From Eubacteriales bacterium (GTDB taxonomy: Bacteria > Bacillota > Clostridia > Saccharofermentanales > DTU023), in contig JAQWBU010000005.1 in assembly GCA_028706195.1 (NCBI GenBank), forward strand, positions 1 to 34,955: a stretch of DNA of 34,955 nucleotides, given 5' to 3'. The notes below the pieces were generated by a model that searched no databases, was not told where the DNA came from, and saw only the letters and a program-made list of their open reading frames with translations. Made by a program: the position numbers and the translations under genes. Positions 18,385 through 27,709 of the stretch are shown here, one piece after another (positions within the stretch are counted from its first letter, which is position 1; every line of letters starts with the position of its first letter).

Positions 18385-18421
18385 GGGCAAGCGTGTTCTT
18401 TACGGAGGGCACGCTTGTCTT
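18385..18421 (+). promoter_or_regulatory. Intercistronic stem-loop between the binding protein and first ATPase
   Basis: GCAAGCGTG ... CACGCTTGT stem in the 115-nt gap. Confidence 0.55.
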
Positions 18422-18438
18422 TATGGGAGAGTGAAAAA

Positions 18439-19170
18439 ATGGAGAGTACATCCATATTTGAGGTAAGCGGCCTCAGCAAGTCGTTTGCCGGCTTAAAAGC
18501 CGTAGATAACGTCAGTATGAAGATCAAAACGGGTGAAATACTGGGTCTGATCGGTCCGAACGGCTCCGGTAAAACGACCTTTATCAATCTGGTCACGGGA
18601 ATGCTGGAAAAGGACGCCGGCCGGATCACGATCGATCAGCATAATATTGGAGAGATGCAGGCGTATCAGATACCTGTGCATGGTCTTGTGCGCACATATC
18701 AGACAATTCGACTATTTAAACATCTAAGCAGCCTGGAGAATGTCATGATCGGTGCTCTCGGCGTTGGTATGAAAAGAAAACAGGCAGCTGCAGTCGCGGA
18801 AGACCTGCTTGAGGAACTTGGCTTGTCCGAACGTCGCGATGCACCGGCCCAGGGTCTGACTTTCCGGGATCAGAGGCTTCTGGAAATCGCACGTGCCCTG
18901 GCAGCGAAACCACGTTTTTTGCTGCTGGATGAACCGGCTGCAGGACTTAATGAGGAAGAAACGGACGAACTATTTGCCTTGCTTAGCGTGATGCCTGAAC
19001 AGAAAAATATAGGCATTCTGATTGTCGACCACGATATGCGCTTGATTATGAATCTTTGTAACCGTCTGCATGTATTGAACTATGGACAGACGATCGCTGA
19101 GGGAAAACCTGAAGATGTGCGTCGCAACCCTGAAGTTGTGGTGGCATATCTGGGAAGCGAGGCATCATGA
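18439..19170 (+). CDS. Branched-chain amino acid/amide ABC transporter ATPase (LivG type)
   Basis: GLIGPNGSGKTTFINLVTG; RALAAKPRFLLLDEPAAGLN. ATG 18439 with gggagag RBS preferred over the track start at 18415. Confidence 0.92.
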   Translation: MESTSIFEVSGLSKSFAGLKAVDNVSMKIKTGEILGLIGPNGSGKTTFINLVTGMLEKDAGRITIDQHNIGEMQAYQIPVHGLVRTYQTIRLFKHLSSLENVMIGALGVGMKRKQAAAVAEDLLEELGLSERRDAPAQGLTFRDQRLLEIARALAAKPRFLLLDEPAAGLNEEETDELFALLSVMPEQKNIGILIVDHDMRLIMNLCNRLHVLNYGQTIAEGKPEDVRRNPEVVVAYLGSEAS

Positions 19171-19949
19171 ACGATAAGAAACAAACAATACAGGAACAAG
19201 GTTCTGGTGCAATACCTGCACCTATCCTGCAGGTGAACGATCTGGTCGTCGGTTATGGCGCTATAGAGGTGCTGCACGGCGTGTCAATCGATGTGCGGGA
19301 AGGTGAGCTGGTTAGTATTTGTGGTGTTAATGGCGCAGGCAAGTCGACCTTGCTGAAGTCCGTAGCCGGTGTGTTGAAACCGCGTTCCGGTAGTATTCGT
19401 TTTAAAGGCAATGAAGTCGGAGGAAAAAAACCGGAAAATCTGCATAAGCATGGAATTTCGCTCGTGCCGGAAGGACGCGAGATTTTTCCTTCGCTGACGG
19501 TCGGGGAAAATCTTCGTATTGGCGCATTCGGCCGTTATGATGCAAAACGATATGAGGCTGATCTGGCTGATTATTTCGAATTATTTCCCATTTTGAAGGA
19601 ACGTTACAATCAGGCGGGTGGATTACTATCCGGTGGCGAGCAGCAGATGCTGGCTATCGCGCGTGGTCTTATTTCACGCCCGGACTTACTTATGCTGGAT
19701 GAACCGTCACTCGGTTTGTCACCAACCATGGTTGATCTGATTTTTGAATTGATCCGAACCCTGAAGGCACGTGGCATCACGATTCTGCTCGTCGAACAGA
19801 ATGCCAGACGTGCTCTGGAAATAGCTGACCGAGCCTATTTGTTTTCAAACGGGCGTATTGAATACTCCGGCATGTCAGACGAGCTGGCTGAAAGCATAGA
19901 TATAACGTCAGTCTATCTGGGCGGGAACAATGGAGGAGAAATTTTATGA
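19167..19949 (+). CDS. Branched-chain amino acid/amide ABC transporter ATPase (LivF type)
   Basis: GVNGAGKSTLLKSVAGVL; LSGGEQQMLAIARGLISRPDLLMLDEPSLGLSP; ATGA overlap with the previous gene. Confidence 0.92.
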   Translation: MNDKKQTIQEQGSGAIPAPILQVNDLVVGYGAIEVLHGVSIDVREGELVSICGVNGAGKSTLLKSVAGVLKPRSGSIRFKGNEVGGKKPENLHKHGISLVPEGREIFPSLTVGENLRIGAFGRYDAKRYEADLADYFELFPILKERYNQAGGLLSGGEQQMLAIARGLISRPDLLMLDEPSLGLSPTMVDLIFELIRTLKARGITILLVEQNARRALEIADRAYLFSNGRIEYSGMSDELAESIDITSVYLGGNNGGEIL

Positions 19950-20848
19950 GTGCGAACATTTTTATCGAGTTTGTCATTAATGTGCTGAGCATGGGGAGCC
20001 TTTACGCTCTGATCGCACTTGGCCTTGTCTTTGTATATGGTATCTGTAACCTTGTCAACTTCGCCTACGGTGAATTTATCACGGTCAGCGCTTATGTGCT
20101 TTACTTCGTAGGAACTTTTACGGATTTGCCCTGGTGGCTTGTTTTCCTTATCGCAATCGGAAGCGGGGCTCTGACCGGCTTTTTGAGTGAACTAATTGCC
20201 TTCCGCCCATTCCGGGGGCGCTCGCTCGATGCCTTGCTGGTCACCTCGTTTGCGGTCAGTATTATATTGCAGCGCAGCTTTCAGCTCGGTATCAGCCCGC
20301 GTTCAAGGGCGGTACCGGTACCGGATTTTTTTAATATCAATGTTTCCTTGCTTGGAGTTGTCACACCACTGCGTAATATGCTTCTGATCGGCACGACTAT
20401 TATCCTGCTGATCGCTGTGCTTATCCTGATGAGGCGTACGTCACTAGGTATTGCCATGCGCGGTGCTTCGGAGAATTTTGTCACAGCCCGGCTCATGGGT
20501 GTGCCGGCAAACCTTGTGATCTCGATTGCCTTCGTCATCAGTGGCATTCTGGCGGGTGTGGTTGCAATTTTCTGGTCTGCACGTACCGGTTCAGTCGAAC
20601 CAATGATGGGTTCGGGGCCACTTTTAATCGGATTTATATCTGTTGTAATTGGCGGCATGCAATCTCTGGTAGGGGCGGTTGTAGGAGGTTATGTCTATGC
20701 CTTTATCGCGAACATGCTTTCTCTCACGCTGCCATCATCGTTATTGTCTTTCCGCGACGCAATTATGTTCGTCATTGTCATCGCTTTCCTGGTCCTCAAA
20801 CCGGAAGGCCTGATTCGCGGCAAATATCAGGAGGAGCGTGTAGGATGA
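19946..20848 (+). CDS. Branched-chain amino acid/amide ABC transporter permease (LivH type)
   Basis: LSMGSLYALIALGLVFVYGICNLVNFAYGEF; ATGA overlaps on both sides. Confidence 0.92.
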   Translation: MSANIFIEFVINVLSMGSLYALIALGLVFVYGICNLVNFAYGEFITVSAYVLYFVGTFTDLPWWLVFLIAIGSGALTGFLSELIAFRPFRGRSLDALLVTSFAVSIILQRSFQLGISPRSRAVPVPDFFNINVSLLGVVTPLRNMLLIGTTIILLIAVLILMRRTSLGIAMRGASENFVTARLMGVPANLVISIAFVISGILAGVVAIFWSARTGSVEPMMGSGPLLIGFISVVIGGMQSLVGAVVGGYVYAFIANMLSLTLPSSLLSFRDAIMFVIVIAFLVLKPEGLIRGKYQEERVG

Positions 20849-21960
20849 AAAGGAACAATACTGCAGACGAAAACACTCTAGCAGCAGCGAGCTTGGGAAG
20901 CAGGCCTTATTTCAATTTCTCCAGCAAATGGTCAACAGTTGTACTTCTCGTCGCCATATTGAGTGGGATTGGCGTCTTTATCTGGTGGTTAAATATTCCA
21001 TTTATTGAAGATATTTTCACTTCGAGCGTGATTACACTTATTAGCGTCCTGGGCTTCCAGCTTTACATGGGAAATTCAGGAATACTGAACTGGAGCTATG
21101 TAGGTTATGTCGGTATCGGCGCTTTCGCCTCGGCCATATTTTCGATGGAACCGTCACTGAAGGCGATGCAAATTCCGATTATGTATCCGTTTTTACAAAA
21201 ATTGCATCTGCCATTTATACCGGCCGTGCTGGCTGGCGCTCTGGTAGCAATGATAATAGCCGCTGTCGTTGCCTGGCCCTTAATGCGCTTGTCTGATGCA
21301 GTCGGTTCAATCACTCAGTTCGCGCTTCTGATCGTGATCAATGTGCTGCTCTCTCAGTGGGCTGAGGTTACTAACGGACCGAGAACTTTTACGCTGGGAG
21401 GCAGCAGGCAGACAACTATCTGGGTTGCTCTGGGCTTCGCTATCCTTGTCATCACGTTTGTTTATTACTTCAAGGAGTCATCGCTCGGGATGAAACTCCG
21501 GACCAGCCGTGATGATCGCTACGCGGCCCGTTCAAGCGGTATAAACTTTGTTAAAGTTCGCTACCAGGGCTATGTTACCAGCGCCTTTATCGGTGGTCTG
21601 GCGGGAGGCCTGTATTCGCACTACATTCTCTCTATCACAGCAGGCTCTTTCTATATGAGCGAGCTGTTCAAACTTCTGTCGATGGTGGTCATCGGAGGTT
21701 CAATGTCCGTATCAGGCGCTTTTTTCGGCGCTTTGATAGTGACATTGGCACAGCAGGGTCTGCGTCAGCTGGAACTTGGCCTGACGCGAAGCGGTTTTGA
21801 GGCATATGGTATGAGCGAAATCGTTGTAGCCATCTTAATGATCTTATTCCTGATCTTACGCCCGAACGGTGTGACGGGAGGTCGTGAGCTTTCGCTCGAA
21901 GCCCTGCGCAATCTTTTTCGGCCTAAACAATATACAAATAACAATGGAAACAAGAAATAA
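20845..21960 (+). CDS. Branched-chain amino acid/amide ABC transporter permease (LivM type)
   Basis: LGFQLYMGNSGILNWSYVGYVGIGAFASA; KLRTSRDDRYAARSSGINFVKVRYQGYVTSAFIGGLAGGLY. Confidence 0.9.
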   Translation: MKRNNTADENTLAAASLGSRPYFNFSSKWSTVVLLVAILSGIGVFIWWLNIPFIEDIFTSSVITLISVLGFQLYMGNSGILNWSYVGYVGIGAFASAIFSMEPSLKAMQIPIMYPFLQKLHLPFIPAVLAGALVAMIIAAVVAWPLMRLSDAVGSITQFALLIVINVLLSQWAEVTNGPRTFTLGGSRQTTIWVALGFAILVITFVYYFKESSLGMKLRTSRDDRYAARSSGINFVKVRYQGYVTSAFIGGLAGGLYSHYILSITAGSFYMSELFKLLSMVVIGGSMSVSGAFFGALIVTLAQQGLRQLELGLTRSGFEAYGMSEIVVAILMILFLILRPNGVTGGRELSLEALRNLFRPKQYTNNNGNKK

Positions 21961-22007
21961 TAAAGACAAAATAGATCATTCATCTTCTACTTAGGAAAGG
22001 ATTCAGT

Positions 22008-22919
22008 ATGAAAACATTATCAAAAGACTATACTTTTTACGCTTTTTCGGGAGATTTGCCGGCTCGGCTCCATGTCTCCCAGAATGAATTGTTTGTGCTC
22101 GAGTCTTGCGATTGCTTCTCGGATCAGCTGAACTCTGATCAGGACACTCTTGATAGTTTAGACTGGGATAAGATTAATCCGGCCACAGGGCCGGTCGCGA
22201 TTGCCGGTGTTAAACCGGGTGACATCGTCCGGATAGATATTCAAAAAATTGAGTTTACCGGTCGCTCTGTCATGACAACTATTCCGGGGTCCGGTGTAAT
22301 CAGTGGCATCACTGAGCCTTCGACGCGCGTGATGGATAATTCCGACGGTGTCCTTACAGTCGTTACAGACAAAGGTGTGCTGTCTCTGCCGATTGAACCT
22401 ATGATTGGTGTAATCGGGCTCGCCCCGGCCGAAGGCAGTGTGCCGACGGGAACCCCGGGCAAACATGGTGGTAATATGGACTGCAAGTTAATTGGTGAGG
22501 GCGCGAAGCTTTATCTTGAAGCAGCTGTCGATGGCGGTCTCTTTGGTTGTGGCGATGTGCACGCCCTGATGGGAGATGGTGAGGTGCTGGTCTGTGGTGC
22601 TGAGACTCCTGCCAGAATTACTTTATCAGCCTCTATACTCAATGAACCGAAACTGCGAACCCCTTTCATTGAAACGGATTCTGTGTATGCCAGTGTGGCT
22701 TCAGCTGCTACCACAGAAGACGCATACAAAATGGCGGTTGACAACATGTTTGATTTTCTCACCAGCATAGCAGGGCTCAGTGAGGGAGACGCAGGGCGCC
22801 TGATGAGTCTGGTCGGTAATTTGAAGTTTTGTCAGGTTGTTGATCCCGAGGTTACGGTCCGTTTTGAATTCCCGAAGGAAATTTTGACTGAACTTGGATT
22901 CAAGGGATTTGGGGCCTGA
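22008..22919 (+). CDS. Acetamidase/formamidase family protein
   Basis: FmdA/AmdA-like: NPATGPVAIAGVKPGDIVRIDI, HGGNMDCKLIGEGAKLYLEAAVDGGLFGCGDVHALMGDGEV; no terminator after livM-like gene. Confidence 0.9.
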   Translation: MKTLSKDYTFYAFSGDLPARLHVSQNELFVLESCDCFSDQLNSDQDTLDSLDWDKINPATGPVAIAGVKPGDIVRIDIQKIEFTGRSVMTTIPGSGVISGITEPSTRVMDNSDGVLTVVTDKGVLSLPIEPMIGVIGLAPAEGSVPTGTPGKHGGNMDCKLIGEGAKLYLEAAVDGGLFGCGDVHALMGDGEVLVCGAETPARITLSASILNEPKLRTPFIETDSVYASVASAATTEDAYKMAVDNMFDFLTSIAGLSEGDAGRLMSLVGNLKFCQVVDPEVTVRFEFPKEILTELGFKGFGA

Positions 22920-22949
22920 TCTCAATACTTAATGTTGCGGACTGATGGT

Positions 22950-22975
22950 TGTGGTACCGCTAATGCGGTACCACA
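22950..22975. terminator. Bidirectional terminator hairpin
   Basis: TGTGGTACCGC-taat-GCGGTACCACA between convergent genes. Confidence 0.7.
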
Positions 22976-22980
22976 ATTCC

Positions 22981-24156
22981 TTAAGCTGCCTCTTTTTCAC
23001 GTACGCGTCGCAGGATTAGCGTGATACTGAAGAAGAGCAGGCCCATCAGAAGCATGATGCCGATGTTGCGCATCACCCCGCCCAGATCAGTCGACAGTGA
23101 AACTGTGCTGGACAAGATCAGCTGGTTGCTTACATCCCAGTAGGTCGCCATAAGAGAAAAGGCTGTCTGCAGGGGCTGCCAGACGATCTCTCTGGGAACA
23201 AAGATTCCGGTGGCGAATGCTGTAGACAGGCTGATAAGCGTGCCGAGAAACGATGAAGCATTCTCTGATGGGAATATCTGCATTAATAACATGATGAAGG
23301 CTGATACCGCCAAAGCATGCGTCAGATTGGATACAACCATCCAAAGGATATTTGGCTCACTCAGAGCAGAGAAACCAACGAGCAGAAACAGCACAAAGGT
23401 TAAGAGCAGCCACAGGGCAAGCATTACTACAAAGACTGCCATGAACAGACCCCAGGTACGCTTACTTTCCGGATATCCGCTAACGAGGTCCCGCCGCCTC
23501 AGGTGGGATTTGTCTATTACCGCAATGCCGCGGCCTATAGCTGCAATTCCGACAGCAAGCAGGATGTAGTTAAGGAAAGAGAAGAAGTTGGCGACCTCTA
23601 CCGATTGACTGCCGTTTTCGGAGACAAGTTCGACGCCTTCAACTTCAGTTCTCATGATTTCATCAACCTGTTTCAGAGTGCTTTCCGCTTCACTTGCAGG
23701 CACAGAACCGCCATAAGCTATGCGAAAGCTGTCCCAGACCGACAAATAAAATTCAATTTGCGTGTCCATGACCTGATTCAGACCGTCATCGTAATTGGCG
23801 AACGTTATCAGATCGGCATAATTTCCACTTTTTCCAAACGAATCTTCAAAACCTTCGGGGATAACAATCGCATAGTTGAGCCAATCTTCAAAGATGGCGT
23901 CCTCAATAACTGTCGCATCTTCTTCGACTTCAACTTCAGTATTGCGTTCCAGGAGGTAGTCTTTCAGGTGACGTGAGAGAGGACTGTCGTCATGATCAAA
24001 TACAGCTATTTTCGGATTATATAGACTGACCTGCCCTGTCTCTGCGGTGCCACCCAGATTGAGAGCTACAAAAATTCCTAAAAAGATAATTACGTGGGGA
24101 AGTATGGTTGAACGATATGCATATAGTAATTTGAGAAACAGTTTAAATACTTTCAT
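22981..24156 (-). CDS. ABC-2 type transporter permease
   Basis: N-terminal TM, large extracytoplasmic segment, then several TM helices (ILLAVGIAAIGRGIAVIDKSHLRRRDLVSG); next to a second permease and an ATPase. Confidence 0.82.
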   Translation of the reverse strand: MKVFKLFLKLLYAYRSTILPHVIIFLGIFVALNLGGTAETGQVSLYNPKIAVFDHDDSPLSRHLKDYLLERNTEVEVEEDATVIEDAIFEDWLNYAIVIPEGFEDSFGKSGNYADLITFANYDDGLNQVMDTQIEFYLSVWDSFRIAYGGSVPASEAESTLKQVDEIMRTEVEGVELVSENGSQSVEVANFFSFLNYILLAVGIAAIGRGIAVIDKSHLRRRDLVSGYPESKRTWGLFMAVFVVMLALWLLLTFVLFLLVGFSALSEPNILWMVVSNLTHALAVSAFIMLLMQIFPSENASSFLGTLISLSTAFATGIFVPREIVWQPLQTAFSLMATYWDVSNQLILSSTVSLSTDLGGVMRNIGIMLLMGLLFFSITLILRRVREKEAA

Positions 24157-25351
24157 AACGACTCCTCCTGACGCCCAGCATAGTCAGGGCAAAACAGACC
24201 AGGTTAAAAATTCCCAGACCAAACAGTTGTTGGTAGTAACGCTCCAGATTGCCGCCCGAGTAGAGCGCATACAAGCCATTACTTATCATTCCCAGTGGGT
24301 TCCAGTTATGCAGCCAGGGTATTTTCTCCATTATTAAACTATGCAAGGGGCTTGCCATCATGCCTGATGCCAGCGCAAAAAGAAGCGGGATGGAGATACT
24401 CAATGCAACTTTTGGCCCCTGCTTACCAGGGAGCAAAGCTCCCAAAGCAGTACCGGTGAAAATTGCGCTGGAGGTGCCGAAGAATAAGAGCAAAATAATG
24501 CGCGGGTAATCTGTGCCGTAATCAATATTCAATAGCTGGGTAAAAGCAAAGAGCAGGACAATCAGCAGCAGGTGGGCGACCCAGCGTGGAATGAGAGCCC
24601 CGAAGAAATGTTTAGTTTTAGAAACGGGTCCGACATATTTACGCAGCGCCTGATCTGATTGTGCCGGCTCGATGCTCTCTATAACTTCGACTCCGGTATT
24701 GAGAGGGAAATAAGTGATATAAGCTAAAGCGGCAAAGAAATAAATGAACTGGGAATATATCGCGGTACGACGGTTGCTTTTGTCGATGCCGATAAAGCGG
24801 TTAGCTTCCAATTGCTCAGTATCGCTTGCGCTTGGCGGTGTGAAACGGCCTTCCTGATAACCGGAGGTAATGCTGGTCTGTGTTTTATTTACTCTTTCGA
24901 AAGAAGCCAGAATTTCATGCAAAACTGTCGGGGTGAGGGAAGAACCGGGCTTAACCTTAAAGCTGATTTCATCATCGACCAGGATCATGGCATCAATAGT
25001 TTCGTTCTCTAGCCATTTCAAGGATTCCGTTTCGTTTGACTCGGTATAAAGTAGCAGGGTTTTTTCAGTACCGGCAGGATGTTCCAACGCTTCTCCATCC
25101 CAGATACCTTCATGACCGTCGAACTCAAAAAAGCTTTTGAGTGCTTCAGTTTTGCTCTCTGCGCTTTCGTTCTCATGAACAGGGACTACGGCTAGCCGGA
25201 TCGTATCGAGGCCGCTGCTGCCGTCTGAGAGGGAGAACAGAGCCATGAAGAAGATGATCATGTAGGCAAAAGGAAAGAGGAAATTCCAGAATAGGTTAAG
25301 TCTATTACCTATGTATGTTTTGAAATTGTACTTAATCAGATGCCTAAGCAT
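24143..25351 (-). CDS. ABC-2 type transporter permease
   Basis: MLRHLIKYNFKTYIGNRLNLFWNFLFPFAYMIIFFMALF start; large loop then C-terminal TM bundle. The track start 25393 overlaps the ATPase by 50 nt; ATG 25351 gives an 8-nt overlap. Confidence 0.82.
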   Translation of the reverse strand: MLRHLIKYNFKTYIGNRLNLFWNFLFPFAYMIIFFMALFSLSDGSSGLDTIRLAVVPVHENESAESKTEALKSFFEFDGHEGIWDGEALEHPAGTEKTLLLYTESNETESLKWLENETIDAMILVDDEISFKVKPGSSLTPTVLHEILASFERVNKTQTSITSGYQEGRFTPPSASDTEQLEANRFIGIDKSNRRTAIYSQFIYFFAALAYITYFPLNTGVEVIESIEPAQSDQALRKYVGPVSKTKHFFGALIPRWVAHLLLIVLLFAFTQLLNIDYGTDYPRIILLLFFGTSSAIFTGTALGALLPGKQGPKVALSISIPLLFALASGMMASPLHSLIMEKIPWLHNWNPLGMISNGLYALYSGGNLERYYQQLFGLGIFNLVCFALTMLGVRRSRYESI

Positions 25352-26297
25352 TGTCGCGTAATTCCTTTCCGGTGATTTCCAGAAACACATCATTCAAAGT
25401 CGGGTTTTTACCGGAGACACTGACTGGTTCCAAGCCTTCCTCTGTCAGCAGGTGCAAAACGGAAAGCAAGTTGCTGTCTCCCTGCTTCATTGCCATGCTG
25501 AGTGTTCCGCTTTGATAAGTTAAAGAATCAACACTGGGGTTGTTGCGCAGTTCGTCAATAATGGATTCAGGAAGGTCGTAGACGACGATTTCGATGGATT
25601 CACTGATTGATGACATCGAGATAATTTCTTCATTCGTGCCGCTGACCAATATTTTGCCGTGATCGAGGATCGCCAGACGGTCACAGAGATATTCAACTTC
25701 TTCCATATAGTGTGTGGTGTAGACGATAGTTGACCCCTGATCGCGCAGGTACTTGATTCCTTCAAGGATGCGGTTTCGGCTTTGGGGATCAACCGCGACA
25801 GTCGGCTCATCAAGAAAGATCAGGCGCGGACGATGGGCAATACCGCAGGCAAGATTCAAACGGCGTTTAAGGCCACCGGATAGTTTTCTCGGATGAAACT
25901 TCCTGAAACTATCGAGCTGCACGAAATCGATGACTTCTTCTACTCGCTGACGACGCTCTTCTTTGTCTTCGACATATAAGCCGCAGAAATAATCGATATT
26001 GTCATAAACGGTCAGCTCTTCATACACAGAAATTTCCTGAGGAACCAGACCGATCTGCTGTTTGACATCATAAGATTTCGGAGTCATCGGCTTAGCGAAA
26101 ATTTTAACTTCACCCTGATCGTAGCTCAGTAATGCCAACATACAGTTAATCAGGGTTGTCTTGCCGGACCCGTTAGGACCCAGCAAGCCGAAAATTTCTC
26201 CCTGTTCAATGGAAAGACTGAGATGGTCAACTGCGACCAGTTCTTTGTAGCGTTTGACAAGATCAATTACTTCTACATCGATTATTCGTTCCTTCAT
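25344..26297 (-). CDS. ABC transporter ATP-binding protein
   Basis: GLLGPNGSGKTTLINCMLALL, LSGGLKRRLNLACGIAHRPRLIFLDEPTVAVDP. Confidence 0.92.
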   Translation of the reverse strand: MKERIIDVEVIDLVKRYKELVAVDHLSLSIEQGEIFGLLGPNGSGKTTLINCMLALLSYDQGEVKIFAKPMTPKSYDVKQQIGLVPQEISVYEELTVYDNIDYFCGLYVEDKEERRQRVEEVIDFVQLDSFRKFHPRKLSGGLKRRLNLACGIAHRPRLIFLDEPTVAVDPQSRNRILEGIKYLRDQGSTIVYTTHYMEEVEYLCDRLAILDHGKILVSGTNEEIISMSSISESIEIVVYDLPESIIDELRNNPSVDSLTYQSGTLSMAMKQGDSNLLSVLHLLTEEGLEPVSVSGKNPTLNDVFLEITGKELRDNA

Positions 26298-26483
26298 TTA
26301 TGGCTCCTTTTTTCTGACTCAACATAAGTAGTAAAAATTACCCGATTACAAGCATAAGTTATCCTTCGTGAGCACGGATTTACAGTGTGGACTGTCATCT
26401 GCTTAAGTTACAAATGTCATTTTTATTGTGCTATTACAGCTTCCGATGCATTATATAAGGAGGAATCTGCCGGAGACGTTCAT

Positions 26484-27575
26484 ATGCAGCACATAATTAA
26501 TTTAGCTTTATTATCAGTCGCGAGTATATTTTCCTGCTTTATTATATGGCCTGGAGAATTTCCCTTATTGGCAGCGCTGCTGTTTTTGCTGATCTCTAGT
26601 TTCCCGCTTTTCTTTTACCTCTCAAAGGAAGAAAAGTACAGACTTATGGCGGACAGAGTCACGCAGCTAATGTACTTAGTCTTAGTTGTCATCAGCCTAT
26701 TTACACCGGGTGCTGTAGCAGGGCTTCCATTACTGGCTTATCAGCCAAGAGACTGGAAGAAGAACTGGCCTCTGCTGCTGTCTCTTATACCGGTTCTGAA
26801 CCTGAGGATAAGTGCTACGCCCTATATACTTACTTTACTTATGTCGGCAGGAGCTTTCCTCCTGGGGCACTGGACCAGGCGTTCACTTGAACTGCAGGAG
26901 CAATATTATAGTTATGTGGATAATTCATCTGAGCTTTTGCGGCGTCAGAGACAACTGAATAATCAACTGATGGCCCAGCGAGAACTCGATCGTACATCAG
27001 ATATTCTTACTGAACGCAATCGAATAGCCAGGTCAATACACGACAATGTCGGTCATAAACTGACAAGCTCAATTTTGCAGGTGAAAGCACTGGAACTTTC
27101 GGCGGAGGATGAAGACGAAAGCGCTAAATACAATGCACTGAACACTACTTTAACTGAAGCCATGGAAATGATCCGCTCCAGCATCCATGACATACACAGC
27201 GACTCCTTGTCTATAGAAACCGCTCTGGAGAAGTTAGCATATGATTTTGATTTCTGCCCTGTGAATCTGACTGTGAGAATTAGTGATCCACCCAGTCCGA
27301 CTGTTTACTACACTATCATGGCCATCTGCCGTGAAGGTCTTAACAACTCAGCCAGACATTCAAATGCCAGCAGAGCAGACATAACGCTGAAACAGTGGGG
27401 CGGGTATTATCAACTTCTAGTAACAGATAATGGATATAATTCAACTAGTACGCCAAAATTGGGTATGGGTTTACTCAGTATGGAGGAAAGAGCTACTGCC
27501 ATCGGAGGCAGCATGAATATTAATCAGGGAGAAAACGGATTCAGAATATTCGCCCGGCTGCCTGCGCAAGCTTAG
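26484..27575 (+). CDS. Sensor histidine kinase, NarL/DesK-type (HisKA_3)
   Basis: Multiple N-terminal TM helices; ERNRIARSIHDNVGHKLTSSILQVKAL; CREGLNNSARHSNAS; VTDNGYN ... GMGLLSMEERA. Track start 26385; ATG 26484 favoured. Confidence 0.88.
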   Translation: MQHIINLALLSVASIFSCFIIWPGEFPLLAALLFLLISSFPLFFYLSKEEKYRLMADRVTQLMYLVLVVISLFTPGAVAGLPLLAYQPRDWKKNWPLLLSLIPVLNLRISATPYILTLLMSAGAFLLGHWTRRSLELQEQYYSYVDNSSELLRRQRQLNNQLMAQRELDRTSDILTERNRIARSIHDNVGHKLTSSILQVKALELSAEDEDESAKYNALNTTLTEAMEMIRSSIHDIHSDSLSIETALEKLAYDFDFCPVNLTVRISDPPSPTVYYTIMAICREGLNNSARHSNASRADITLKQWGGYYQLLVTDNGYNSTSTPKLGMGLLSMEERATAIGGSMNINQGENGFRIFARLPAQA

Positions 27576-27709
27576 AGCTATAGATAGAGGTATTTTGATA
27601 GCACAGAATAGATGTAAGTACAAGTGAAAGGTAGACAAAAAGCAGCTTTCAAACACTGAAGATTACATAATTATATAATTATGTATATACAACATGACGA
27701 GGAGATGTA

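Noticed and set aside
22158-22768. Several minus-strand ORFs antisense to the amidase gene
   Set aside because: Shadow ORFs in a GC-balanced coding region; the plus frame has conserved family motifs.
23503-23976. 157-aa plus-strand ORF antisense to an ABC permease
   Set aside because: No domain signal; the opposite strand encodes a coherent polytopic permease in an operon.
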